The notes beneath the pieces are model-generated. The model was not told the origin of the DNA, did not search any database, and was given only the letters and a program-made list of their open reading frames with translations. A DNA stretch of 64,000 nucleotides from Chryseobacterium edaphi (lineage in GTDB: Bacteria > Bacteroidota > Bacteroidia > Flavobacteriales > Weeksellaceae): the NCBI RefSeq assembly GCF_025628985.1, contig NZ_JAOTEM010000004.1, positions 310,001 to 374,000 on the forward strand, read 5' to 3'. How positions within the stretch are numbered: position 1 is the first letter of the stretch; the number at the start of each line of letters is the position of its first letter. Of the stretch, positions 18,339-26,086 are shown one piece after another. The translations under genes and the position numbers were made by a program.

Positions 18339-19487
18339 TTAAAACAAATTATTACTTTGAAAAAACGTTTTAATGACTATTTCAATTCTAGATCTGTCTT
18401 CATCTGAAAGATTAGATCCTGAAGGTAAACACAAACCATCATCAAATAATTTCTCCGCCACTTTTGTCCCGTAATATGGAGCTTCAGAAAATACTGGTTG
18501 CAAATGCATTGGCTTCCATAAAGGGCGTGACTCTATGTTGTCTTCAAGAAAGGCTAAACGTAAATCTTCTCTTGATTTGCCTGTTTTATTTTCATCAATT
18601 ACAATTGCAGATAACCAATGATTAGAATAATAATCCTCTGTTGGTTCTGAAAACACTTCAACTCCGTCAACATCTCTGAAAATTTCCATGTAAAAATCAT
18701 GCATTTTTCTACGGGCTTCAACTCTTTCATTTAAAACTTCCATCTGTCCACGACCAATTCCTGCAACAATATTACTCATACGATAATTGTAACCAATATG
18801 AGAATGCTGATAATGAGGAGCATTATCTCTCGCTTGTGTAGACAAAAACACGGCTTTATCTTTATCTTCCTGATTATGGCAAACTAACGCACCACCACCT
18901 GAAGTTGTGATAATTTTATTTCCGTTAAATGATAAAATCCCGAAACGTCCGAATGTTCCGCAAGCTTTGTTTTTATAAGTTGAGCCTAAGGCTTCTGCTG
19001 CATCTTCGATAACAGGAATTTCATGTTTTTCTGCGACAGCAGTAATTTCATCCATTTTAGCAGGCATTCCGTATAAATGAACAACGATAATTGCTTTTGG
19101 CTTTTTACCTTTTGAAGTTCTATCCAGGATTGCTTCTTCTAAAGCAACCGGACACATATTCCAGGTATCTTTTTCCGAGTCTATGAAAACCGGGATTGCT
19201 CCACAATAAGCAATTGGATTTGCAGATGCAGAGAATGTCATCGATTGGCAGATTACCTCATCACCATGTTCTACTCCACATTGAATAAGAGCCAAATGTA
19301 AAGCTGCTGTACCTGCAGAAAGCGCTCCCACTTTTACATCAGCATTTAAAAATGTTTCCAAATCTTTTTCGAAACCGTCTACATTCGGTCCTAATGGAGC
19401 CACCCAGTTTGCATCGAATGCTTCGTTTACATATTTAAGTTCAGTTCCACCCATGTGCGGTGAAGAAAGCCATATTTTTGTATTCAT
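18339..19487 (-). CDS. pglE: PglE-type UDP-4-keto-6-deoxy-GlcNAc C4 aminotransferase
   Basis: This 382-residue DegT/DnrJ/EryC1/StrS PLP enzyme closely matches the PglE pattern. It has SSPHMGGTELKYV at the start, IEDAAEALGSTYKNKACGTF with the PLP-binding Asp162, FNGNKIITTSGGGALV with the Schiff-base Lys191, STQARDNAPHYQH and ESRPLWKPMHLQPVF. PglE converts UDP-4-keto-6-deoxy-GlcNAc to UDP-4-amino-4,6-dideoxy-GlcNAc. The matching dehydratase (47590), N-acyltransferase (23813) and phosphoglycosyltransferase (25479) are all in the window. Here the gene stands alone, divergent from the reductase gene at 19579. Assignment to 4-amino sugar formation is strong; the exact nucleotide sugar is inferred. 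Confidence 0.9.
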   Translation of the reverse strand: MNTKIWLSSPHMGGTELKYVNEAFDANWVAPLGPNVDGFEKDLETFLNADVKVGALSAGTAALHLALIQCGVEHGDEVICQSMTFSASANPIAYCGAIPVFIDSEKDTWNMCPVALEEAILDRTSKGKKPKAIIVVHLYGMPAKMDEITAVAEKHEIPVIEDAAEALGSTYKNKACGTFGRFGILSFNGNKIITTSGGGALVCHNQEDKDKAVFLSTQARDNAPHYQHSHIGYNYRMSNIVAGIGRGQMEVLNERVEARRKMHDFYMEIFRDVDGVEVFSEPTEDYYSNHWLSAIVIDENKTGKSREDLRLAFLEDNIESRPLWKPMHLQPVFSEAPYYGTKVAEKLFDDGLCLPSGSNLSDEDRSRIEIVIKTFFQSNNLF

Positions 19488-19503
19488 TATTTCAATTATT
19501 TCG

Positions 19504-19511
19504 CAAATTTA
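19504..19511 (-). promoter_or_regulatory. -7 element of the pglE promoter
   Basis: TAAATTTG on the minus strand matches TAnnTTTG 16 bases upstream of the start at 19487. No clear -33 partner is visible. Confidence 0.45.
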
Positions 19512-19543
19512 ATATATCTCGAATAAAGTTATAAGGATTTTTG

Positions 19544-19551
19544 TAAATTTG
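19544..19551 (+). promoter_or_regulatory. -7 element of the plus-strand reductase promoter, decides the start
   Basis: TAAATTTG on the plus strand matches TAnnTTTG. It overlaps the upstream Met at 19549, so transcription would begin after that codon and the Met at 19579 is the likely start. Confidence 0.5.
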
Positions 19552-19578
19552 TACATAATTATTTATTTACATCCAAAA

Positions 19579-20637
19579 ATGCAGAAATTCTATTCTTTAA
19601 TTGTAAAAGAAATTTCTAAAGAGACTTCCAAAGCTTATTCATTATCATTTGATATTCCATCAAACTTAGGAAATCTATTTACTTTTAAGGCGGGTCAATT
19701 CATTACAATTAGGTGCAATATTGATGGTAAAGAAATACGAAGGTGCTATTCGATCTCTTCTGCTCCAATAAATAATGGAACATTTCAAATCATTGTTAAA
19801 TCTGTTCCAAACGGAATTTTCTCGAAATATGTTGAGGAAAATTTAAAAGCAGGAGATGTATTGGAGGTTTCTGAACCGGAAGGTAATTTTTGCTATGAAC
19901 CGACAAATGAAAAATTAAAAACATTTGTTGCAATCGCTGCCGGAAGTGGAATAACCCCTATCTTTTCAATTATTCAATCGGTTCTTTCCTTCAGTAATGA
20001 TCAAATCTTACTATTTTATGGGAATAAAAATGAAGAACAGACGATATTTAATAAAGAAATTGCAAAATTAACGGAAGATTTTGGAGATAGATTTAAAGTT
20101 ATTAAATTTTTCACTCAAGAAGATATCAAGGGTTCTCATTTTGGGAGAATAAATCAAAAAGTTATTCTTGAAACGCTTCAAAATTATGATTTCTCAACGA
20201 TTGAAAAGTTTTACGTCTGTGGTCCTGAAGATTTAATAAAAAACACAACAGAAACTTTTTTATCTCAAAGTATTAAGAAAGAAAATATTTTACACGAGCT
20301 TTTCTTTTCACCACAGACATTACTACAAAATAAAGCCGTTTCTTCTGAAAACGCAGGTAAAACTATCGTTAAACTCATTTTAGATGGTGAAGAAAAAACC
20401 GTTATAGTAGACAAAAATACATTGCTGTTGGATTCTATTGTAGATGCAGGTTTTGATATTCCTTATTCTTGCCAAAATGCAATTTGCAGTACTTGCTTGT
20501 GTGTGCTGACAAAAGGAGAGGTAAATATTGTAAAAAACGAAGTTCTTTCGGATGCTGAAATTGAAGAAGGTAAAATTGTCGTTTGCCAATCTTATCCTGT
20601 CTCAGATGTAATCGAGCTTAATTATGATATTATTTAA
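19579..20637 (+). CDS. Flavin/NAD(P)H reductase with C-terminal plant-type 2Fe-2S domain (PaaE-like)
   Basis: This 352-residue electron-transfer protein has the FAD domain first (RRCYSISSAP, the RxYS flavin-binding motif near residue 55). The NAD(P) domain follows (AIAAGSGITPIFSII, and FYVCGPEDLI), then a 2Fe-2S ferredoxin domain with PYSCQNAICSTCLC and a distal IVVCQSYP, giving the four cluster cysteines. This FNR-plus-ferredoxin order is that of PaaE and of reductases that feed Rieske oxygenases. It is the only plus-strand gene inside the polysaccharide region. It lies just beyond the terminator of the block holding a Rieske oxygenase (22725) and is its best candidate partner. A longer start at 19549 is disfavoured by the promoter element. 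Confidence 0.88.
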   Translation: MQKFYSLIVKEISKETSKAYSLSFDIPSNLGNLFTFKAGQFITIRCNIDGKEIRRCYSISSAPINNGTFQIIVKSVPNGIFSKYVEENLKAGDVLEVSEPEGNFCYEPTNEKLKTFVAIAAGSGITPIFSIIQSVLSFSNDQILLFYGNKNEEQTIFNKEIAKLTEDFGDRFKVIKFFTQEDIKGSHFGRINQKVILETLQNYDFSTIEKFYVCGPEDLIKNTTETFLSQSIKKENILHELFFSPQTLLQNKAVSSENAGKTIVKLILDGEEKTVIVDKNTLLLDSIVDAGFDIPYSCQNAICSTCLCVLTKGEVNIVKNEVLSDAEIEEGKIVVCQSYPVSDVIELNYDII

Positions 20638-20660
20638 TTAATAAACAAATATTTAAAAAT

Positions 20661-20696
20661 AAAAAGCCTTACAAAATTAAAATTGTAAGGCTTTTT
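20661..20696. terminator. Strong bidirectional terminator ending the large minus-strand operon
   Basis: A perfect 14-bp stem (aaaaagccttacaa / ttgtaaggcttttt) with an 8-base loop lies between the stops of the plus-strand reductase and the minus-strand SDR gene. The A/T ends give U-tracts in both directions. Confidence 0.9.
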
Positions 20697-20699
20697 AAA

Positions 20700-21449
20700 T
20701 TATATAATTGCAGTTCTACCTCCATCGAGGATAAGATCCTGACCTGTAATCCATTTACTAGCTTCCGATAAAAGGAAAACAATTGGCAAGGCAACATCTT
20801 CCGGCTCGCCATAACCTAGAGGATATTTTTTCTTGTCTTCGTTAATTACTTCCTCAGATAAAAAGCTGCTTGCATCCAAAGTAATCTGAGTATTTACCAT
20901 TCCCGGAGCAACTGTATTCACTCTTATCTTCTTGAAAGCCAATTCATTAGCATATGTTTTTGCCATAATTCCTAATGCTGCTTTTGTAATTCCGTACAAA
21001 CCATTCCCTTTCATTCCGTAAAGTCCTGATATTGAACTAACAAAAACAATAGATGCTGGTTTATTGAATTTTTTCTTTTTTAGTAAATGAGAAATAAAAA
21101 CCAAAGCAGAATCTAGATTTACCGTTCTGATTTTGTTGTATAATTCTTCATTGAAAAACTGAATAGGATTATTTTCTACAATTCCTGCAGAATGTACAAA
21201 ACCATCAATTTTTACATCTAAAGATTCTACAAGCTGCGGAATTGTCTCAAGTTGAGTAACATCCAGAAATTTTGAAGACGAATCCTTAATATCATTTTCA
21301 TTAATAAACTGATCTAATTGATCTGTTTTTCTTCCTAAACCGATAAAGTTCCCTCCTGCATTAAAGATTTGTTTACAAACTTCAAAGCCTATTCCAGAAG
21401 TAGCACCAGTAACTAATACGGTCTTATTTTCGAGTGAAAATGCATTCAT
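20700..21449 (-). CDS. Short-chain dehydrogenase/reductase, FabG-like
   Basis: This 249-residue classical SDR has the cofactor loop TGATSGIG (residues 14-21), the HSAGIV equivalent of NNAG, VSSISG for the catalytic Ser, YGITKAALG for the Tyr-x3-Lys pair, and VAPGMVNTQI. FabG-type enzymes reduce 3-oxoacyl-ACP to 3-hydroxyacyl-ACP with NADPH. Its start codon overlaps the stop of the KASIII gene by one base, and an ACP gene lies just upstream, so a ketoacyl-ACP substrate is the natural inference. Reduction of a keto-sugar remains possible. It is the last gene before the terminator. Confidence 0.9.
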   Translation of the reverse strand: MNAFSLENKTVLVTGATSGIGFEVCKQIFNAGGNFIGLGRKTDQLDQFINENDIKDSSSKFLDVTQLETIPQLVESLDVKIDGFVHSAGIVENNPIQFFNEELYNKIRTVNLDSALVFISHLLKKKKFNKPASIVFVSSISGLYGMKGNGLYGITKAALGIMAKTYANELAFKKIRVNTVAPGMVNTQITLDASSFLSEEVINEDKKKYPLGYGEPEDVALPIVFLLSEASKWITGQDLILDGGRTAII

Positions 21450-22495
21450 TAATATTCAATTAAATCGTTTATTATTCCTTTATCAAAGTTCATTCTTACT
21501 ATACCGATACTTAACCCAACACCAAAACCACACATTACAACTTCGGTTTTTTCAAGATTTGTATTTTGTGTTGTCATTGTCATAGGAATTGTTGCAGAAC
21601 TTGTATTACCATATTTATCCAAAGAATAAGGCACTTGTTCTGTTGTAAGCTTTATTTTTTTTCGGATCATATCGTTCATGAAACGGTTTGCCTGATGGAA
21701 ATAAAAATATTTTACTTGCTCTTTATCAACTTGAAAATGTTCAATAAATTTTTTCAATTCCTGAGTTACTGTTCCAATTCCGAAAGAAAAAACATTAGTT
21801 CCATTCATATAAGTATTAATGCCCGAACGCTTATTTCCTTCCTTATCTTCTTTTAAAACTAAAGACTCTTCAGTAAAAGGTTTTCTATAGCCTCCTTCCG
21901 GCACAATAATATCTCCGAAGCCACTTCCGTCTGACCACAGGTTAAAGTCCATTTTACCACCTACAGAATATTCTAAAGCTGTAGCAGATCCTGCATCGCC
22001 AAATAATGGATAAGTAGCTTTATCTAATGGAGAGCATTGCTTACTCAAAGTATCTCCCACCAGAAGAAGTCCTTTTTTGAGTTGCCCATTCTGAATAAAA
22101 TTTGATAAGATAGATAACCCGTAAACATAGCCACTACATCCAAGAGGCACATCGAAACAAATTGTACTTTTTGGAAGTCCTAATTTATCTTGAACGATAA
22201 TTGATGTATTTGGTACAGGGAAATCAGGAGTTTGAGTCACCATAATCAAAACATCAATATCCTCTTTCTGCCAATTTAACTTTCGTAAAAGATTATTTGC
22301 AGCTTTTATGCATAGATCTGAAGTACAAGTATCACTGTCAACATGTCTTTTCTCAGCAATTCCTGTAACAGAAATAAACTTTTCTGCTTCCTCTCGTGTT
22401 GAAAACAAGTCGTTCTCCAGATTGTTAAAAATTTGGGTAGGGACTGCGGAGACAACTCCGGCGATTCGAACATTTTCAATTGAGAATAATGCCAT
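21449..22495 (-). CDS. Beta-ketoacyl-ACP synthase III-like (KASIII) enzyme, copy 1
   Basis: This 348-residue thiolase-fold condensing enzyme has an intact FabH triad: Cys120 in PLGCSGYVYGL, His267 in YFHQANRFM and Asn297 in YGNTSSATIP. FabH-type enzymes condense an acyl-CoA starter with malonyl-ACP, and relatives also transfer or modify acyl groups. It is clearly different from housekeeping FabH-like copy 3 (37120) and shares the GCSGY-YGLS and FHQAN patterns with copy 2 (24457). It sits 4 bases after the ACP gene and overlaps the SDR gene by one base. The acyl chain made is unknown. A role in making an acyl donor for sugar N-acylation is inferred. Confidence 0.9.
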   Translation of the reverse strand: MALFSIENVRIAGVVSAVPTQIFNNLENDLFSTREEAEKFISVTGIAEKRHVDSDTCTSDLCIKAANNLLRKLNWQKEDIDVLIMVTQTPDFPVPNTSIIVQDKLGLPKSTICFDVPLGCSGYVYGLSILSNFIQNGQLKKGLLLVGDTLSKQCSPLDKATYPLFGDAGSATALEYSVGGKMDFNLWSDGSGFGDIIVPEGGYRKPFTEESLVLKEDKEGNKRSGINTYMNGTNVFSFGIGTVTQELKKFIEHFQVDKEQVKYFYFHQANRFMNDMIRKKIKLTTEQVPYSLDKYGNTSSATIPMTMTTQNTNLEKTEVVMCGFGVGLSIGIVRMNFDKGIINDLIEY

Positions 22496-22499
22496 AATC

Positions 22500-22718
22500 C
22501 TATTTTTGGGTCAATTGAAATAAATCTGAAAGAGTATTAGCATTATTAATGCTATCTCCATTCAATTTAGCCTCATATTGTTCGTCAAACATTGCGATTA
22601 GCATTAAAGCTGTCATTGAATTCCATTCATCCAGATTTTTAAATTCTGTATCAGGAGTAATTGCTGCTCTATCCGTTTCTTCTAATAATTCGTAGAAGTT
22701 TTCTAAAAACTGTTCCAT
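22500..22718 (-). CDS. Acyl carrier protein, dedicated to the polysaccharide locus
   Basis: A 72-residue acidic, mostly helical protein. The segment FKNLDEWNSMTALMLIAMFD matches the ACP helix II region, with Ser34 as the phosphopantetheine site. The usual Asp-Ser-Leu is Asn-Ser-Met here, so the Asp before the Ser is lost. It lies 6 bases from the Rieske oxygenase gene and 4 bases from the KASIII gene. A second ACP beside condensing and reducing enzymes implies that acyl chains for this locus are kept apart from bulk fatty acid synthesis. Modification by the cell's phosphopantetheinyl transferase must be assumed. Confidence 0.85.
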   Translation of the reverse strand: MEQFLENFYELLEETDRAAITPDTEFKNLDEWNSMTALMLIAMFDEQYEAKLNGDSINNANTLSDLFQLTQK

Positions 22719-22724
22719 TGTATT

Positions 22725-23816
22725 TTATTTATAGTTAATAATATTGTTTATATTTTTGTGAAAAGATTCAATTCTGAATTCCTCTTCACCGAATATTTGT
22801 TTTTGCTCGGGAATAATACTTAAATTTTTCTGGATATCTTCCAAAATTGCTCTATCTTCAAAAATAACTCTTGTTGAAGAATCTAAGGAAGCCTGCGCGT
22901 AAGCATTAAGTAGCATTCCTTCCTTTTTGGTAAGCTCTGTATATTTGGGTTTTACAAATTCCGCATATAATTTTGTGTAATCCGATCTTTCGGGAGATAG
23001 CTTTCCAATATAAAATAAATTCCCAGCTGTGCTTGAAATGAATAAATTTGGAAATATATACCAATGTTGCAAAGATTTATGTGAGTACTGCGTTTTAGTT
23101 AAAAAAGACAGTTTCGCCTCTCTCTCTGTCTGTAGAGCAGTAGTTCTGATAGGATAATCAACTTTATCGTGACCACTCTCGCAGTAATGATTTTCAGGTT
23201 TTTTGCCTCCGATTCCAATGGGAACTAATGTTTCTTTATGAACGCTACTGCAATGATAACATTCTAACACATTTTCTACCAATAATTTCCAATTGGCCTT
23301 GTGATCAAGAACTAATGTTTCATTATTGATAATGTCATCAAAAAATGATGATAATTCGATCAATTTATCATAAAAAGATCCCAAATGTTTATCTAAAGAA
23401 GTAAGATCTTCTTTATTTACTTTCACAAAAATAAACTTCCCACAAATTGCTACTTCATATTGTTCTAATTTAGGTCTGCTACAAGATGCTAATTCTTCCT
23501 TTAAACATGCGGATCTAACCATAGGACTTCCACTATCGTCGTAGACCCAATTGTGATACGAACAAATTAAATGACCATTCCCTTCATTTCCAGTATGAAT
23601 ATTATTAAATCTGTGAAGACAAATATTAGAAAAGCATTTTAGCTCCTCTCCAAAATTCTGAACAAATAAGGAAACAGAGCCACATCTGTATGTGATATAA
23701 TCATTCTTATTCTGCAGTTTATCTGAAAGTCCAACAAAAAACCAACTTTTATGAAAAATGGTGTCTTGTTCTTGTTGAAGCACATTTTCATCTGTATAAT
23801 TGATATTTTTAATCAT
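22725..23816 (-). CDS. Rieske non-heme iron oxygenase, catalytic subunit
   Basis: This 363-residue protein has an N-terminal Rieske domain with both ligand pairs: Cys66 and His68 in CLHRF, Cys85 and His88 in CSYHNW. The catalytic domain has the bridging Glu185 and iron ligands His188 and His193 (E-x2-H-x4-H within ENVLECYHCSSVH), with Asp321 in FEDRAILED as the probable third ligand. Such enzymes hydroxylate or otherwise oxidise unactivated C-H bonds using O2 and electrons from a reductase. The gene overlaps the PglD-type gene by 4 bases and lies 6 bases before the ACP gene. Oxidation of the acyl chain or the amino sugar is the likely role. Closest families include choline- and carnitine-type monooxygenases, so this is unlikely to be an aromatic-ring degradation gene. 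Confidence 0.92.
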   Translation of the reverse strand: MIKNINYTDENVLQQEQDTIFHKSWFFVGLSDKLQNKNDYITYRCGSVSLFVQNFGEELKCFSNICLHRFNNIHTGNEGNGHLICSYHNWVYDDSGSPMVRSACLKEELASCSRPKLEQYEVAICGKFIFVKVNKEDLTSLDKHLGSFYDKLIELSSFFDDIINNETLVLDHKANWKLLVENVLECYHCSSVHKETLVPIGIGGKKPENHYCESGHDKVDYPIRTTALQTEREAKLSFLTKTQYSHKSLQHWYIFPNLFISSTAGNLFYIGKLSPERSDYTKLYAEFVKPKYTELTKKEGMLLNAYAQASLDSSTRVIFEDRAILEDIQKNLSIIPEQKQIFGEEEFRIESFHKNINNIINYK

Positions 23817-24457
23817 AAGTTGATTTTTTTAGCCGGGATTCCGAAGTATGTATTGCCGTCTTTTAAATTTCGCATAATACTTGTATTCATCCATATATTA
23901 TTATTGTTTCCAATATTTTTGTTTTGTAAAACAGTGGAATTGACTCCAAAATCATTCATACGACCGATTGTTACAGCTCCTGAAATCGCAACTCTGGGAC
24001 CAAAACTATTTACATCACCAATTTTACAATCATGACCGATTCCTGTGTAAGAATTAAATATATTAAAATTACCAATTTCTAAGTGGGTGGAAAGAATTAC
24101 ATAGTGCATGATGATATTACCTTCTCCTATCTTCAGGTACTCAGAATCAACTATAGCGTAAGGAGAAAATAAATTTGGAAAAGACATCTTACTATTTTCT
24201 TTCAATTTATTAATTATAAGTTCTCTCGTTTTAACATTATTAATAGTAATTACAATATCTATTTCAGAATTAATATTGATAAGAAAATCTAATCCTGCAA
24301 GAATTTTCACCCCACGAAGTTCGGTATTTTGAAATCGAGGATTATCGTCGATGAAAAAAACTTGATTCCACTGTTTTTTTTCTTTTTGAATAATTTCTAC
24401 CAAATGCAAAATTTCTGTAGAAAAACCTCCTGCTCCAATTAAATATAAATCTTTCAT
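23813..24457 (-). CDS. pglD: PglD/NeuD-type sugar O/N-acyltransferase
   Basis: This 214-residue protein combines an N-terminal Rossmann-like UDP-sugar domain (LYLIGAGGFSTEIL) with a C-terminal left-handed beta-helix of hexapeptide repeats (about 95-205). The catalytic His is His142 in YTGIGHDCKIGD. In Campylobacter PglD this family acetylates the 4-amino group of UDP-4-amino-sugar using acetyl-CoA. The gene is wedged between a KASIII gene (one-base overlap) and the Rieske oxygenase gene (4-base overlap), with an ACP gene close by. This suggests an acyl-ACP rather than acetyl-CoA donor, which is an inference. Its sugar substrate would come from the PglE homologue at 18339. Confidence 0.87.
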   Translation of the reverse strand: MKDLYLIGAGGFSTEILHLVEIIQKEKKQWNQVFFIDDNPRFQNTELRGVKILAGLDFLININSEIDIVITINNVKTRELIINKLKENSKMSFPNLFSPYAIVDSEYLKIGEGNIIMHYVILSTHLEIGNFNIFNSYTGIGHDCKIGDVNSFGPRVAISGAVTIGRMNDFGVNSTVLQNKNIGNNNNIWMNTSIMRNLKDGNTYFGIPAKKINL

Positions 24458-25473
24458 TACAATTTTCTATCAACACTAATAACTGTACCTCCCCATGACA
24501 ATCCCACACCAAATCCAACTAAAGCTATATTTTTCACTGGAAATTCACCCGAATATTTCTCACTCCATCTTTTTAGAGCAATCGGTATGGTACATGATAC
24601 TGTATTTCCTCCATCTTCCAGATCAATGTAAAATCTTTCTTTTGATGCTTTTATTTTCTTCCTCAAAAAATCGAGCATAAAATGATTTGCCTGATGGAAG
24701 ACAAACAAATTGCAGTCATCAATTTCTAAACCATTCTTTTGCAACAAATTTAAAGTGAATTTCGGTATAACAGCACTTGTAAAGTTAAAAATTTCTGGGC
24801 CATCCATGTACAATTCATTATCTGTATATTGATTACCTGACCCATATTCTTTTAATTGTGAAATGGGTTCAATTTTATTTTTACTTGCTCCGTTTTTAAT
24901 AATCAGTTTATCAAATCCCTGACCATCTGTTCCAAACAAAAAATTTTGAATATTATTATTCTCTTCATCAAAGGATACTATCGTAGCTGTGGCTGCATCA
25001 CCAAAAATTCCTCTATTTGATTTGTCATCTGAATTAAGATACTTTGAATAAGTTTCCGCAGTCACCAGCAAAACATTTTTTGCCTGTTTTGTCTCCACCA
25101 AACCCTTCGCCATACTCAGACCATAAATATAACCGCTACATCCTAAATTAAAATCAAAGGCCCCAACTGAGGTATCTATAGCAAGTCTCTGTTGCAAAAT
25201 GCAAGCTGTAGTTGGTAATATATATTCAGGACTTTGAGTACAATAAATTATAAAATCTACATTATCTCTATCAAAGTTCTGAAAAAGTTTTAAGCATGCC
25301 TTTTCAGCCAAATCTAAAGCTGTCTCATTGTCATCTACCCAATATCTTTTTTTGATTCCTACCTTAGTATCAAATTTACTAAAGTCATAATCAGGAAATT
25401 GTTTTGAAAGGTCATCATTTGTATAACCTGTGTCAGGAAAGATATATTCTATATGTTTTAGTAATGCTCCCAT
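24457..25473 (-). CDS. Beta-ketoacyl-ACP synthase III-like (KASIII) enzyme, copy 2
   Basis: This 338-residue enzyme has the FabH triad intact: Cys112 in NLGCSGYIYGL, His260 in VFHQANHFML and Asn290 in GGNTVSCTIP. The N-terminus is shortened compared with FabH. It shares motifs with copy 1 (21449), pointing to an old duplication within this kind of locus. The stop overlaps the start of the PglD-type gene, and the gene follows the PglC homologue by 5 bases. Two condensing enzymes could provide two rounds of elongation, or one may transfer the finished chain. Sequence alone does not choose between these. Confidence 0.9.
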   Translation of the reverse strand: MGALLKHIEYIFPDTGYTNDDLSKQFPDYDFSKFDTKVGIKKRYWVDDNETALDLAEKACLKLFQNFDRDNVDFIIYCTQSPEYILPTTACILQQRLAIDTSVGAFDFNLGCSGYIYGLSMAKGLVETKQAKNVLLVTAETYSKYLNSDDKSNRGIFGDAATATIVSFDEENNNIQNFLFGTDGQGFDKLIIKNGASKNKIEPISQLKEYGSGNQYTDNELYMDGPEIFNFTSAVIPKFTLNLLQKNGLEIDDCNLFVFHQANHFMLDFLRKKIKASKERFYIDLEDGGNTVSCTIPIALKRWSEKYSGEFPVKNIALVGFGVGLSWGGTVISVDRKL

Positions 25474-25478
25474 TAAGT

Positions 25479-26084
25479 TTAATTATAGCCATTAAATGCT
25501 TCTGTTGTAGCCTGACCATCGGCAGAAATTCCCTCTCTCACAAATACTTTTTTTATTGTTTTAAAGAAAATTTCCAAGTCCAAAGTTAATGATAAATGAT
25601 TGACGTACCAAACATCTAACTCAAACTTCCTAGACCAGGAAATTGCATTTCTACCGTTTACCTGTGCCCAACCTGTAATTCCCGGACGAACATTATGGCG
25701 ACGCTTCTGCTCTTCGCTGTATAATGATAAATATTGTGGCAATAAAGGTCGCGGTCCAATCAAGGACATATCACCTTTTAGTACATTTATCAATTGTGGT
25801 AATTCATCCAAAGATGTTTTTCTTACAAAAGCTCCTATTGATGTGAGTCTTTCAGAATCAGGAAGAAGATCTCCATTGGAATCTTTTTTATCATTCATTG
25901 TTTTAAATTTGATGATTTTAAAGATTTTCTCTTTTAATCCCGGACGTGCCTGAAAAAAGAAAGGCTTACCATCGTTTGCAAAATACAAACCGATTGTTGC
26001 AATAATAAAAACCGGACTTAAGATCAATAGTGCAAAAAATGCAACAGTGAAATCAAGTAGTCTTTTTATATAATTTTTATACAT
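25479..26084 (-). CDS. pglC: PglC-type phosphoglycosyltransferase
   Basis: This 201-residue monotopic enzyme closely resembles Campylobacter PglC. MYKNYIKRLLDFTVAF begins the re-entrant membrane helix. The following motifs are IKFKTMNDKKD, KTSLDELPQLINVLKGDMS with the Asp-Glu dyad, LIGPRPLLPQYL, NVRPGITGWAQVNGRNAIS and the terminal TTEAFNGYN. PglC transfers a 2,4-diamido-trideoxyhexose-1-phosphate (bacillosamine type) to undecaprenyl phosphate. With PglD, PglE and WbpM/PglF homologues also here, the initiating sugar of this locus is probably an acylated QuiNAc4N derivative. It is 2 bases from the WbuB-like glycosyltransferase gene. Confidence 0.9.
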   Translation of the reverse strand: MYKNYIKRLLDFTVAFFALLILSPVFIIATIGLYFANDGKPFFFQARPGLKEKIFKIIKFKTMNDKKDSNGDLLPDSERLTSIGAFVRKTSLDELPQLINVLKGDMSLIGPRPLLPQYLSLYSEEQKRRHNVRPGITGWAQVNGRNAISWSRKFELDVWYVNHLSLTLDLEIFFKTIKKVFVREGISADGQATTEAFNGYN

Positions 26085-26086
26085 CT

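Noticed and set aside
20700..25473. Reading the KASIII, ACP and SDR genes as ordinary housekeeping fatty acid synthesis
   Set aside because: They are interleaved with and overlap a sugar acyltransferase and an oxygenase gene, the ACP Ser motif is altered, and two divergent KASIII copies are present, which does not fit a housekeeping fab cluster.
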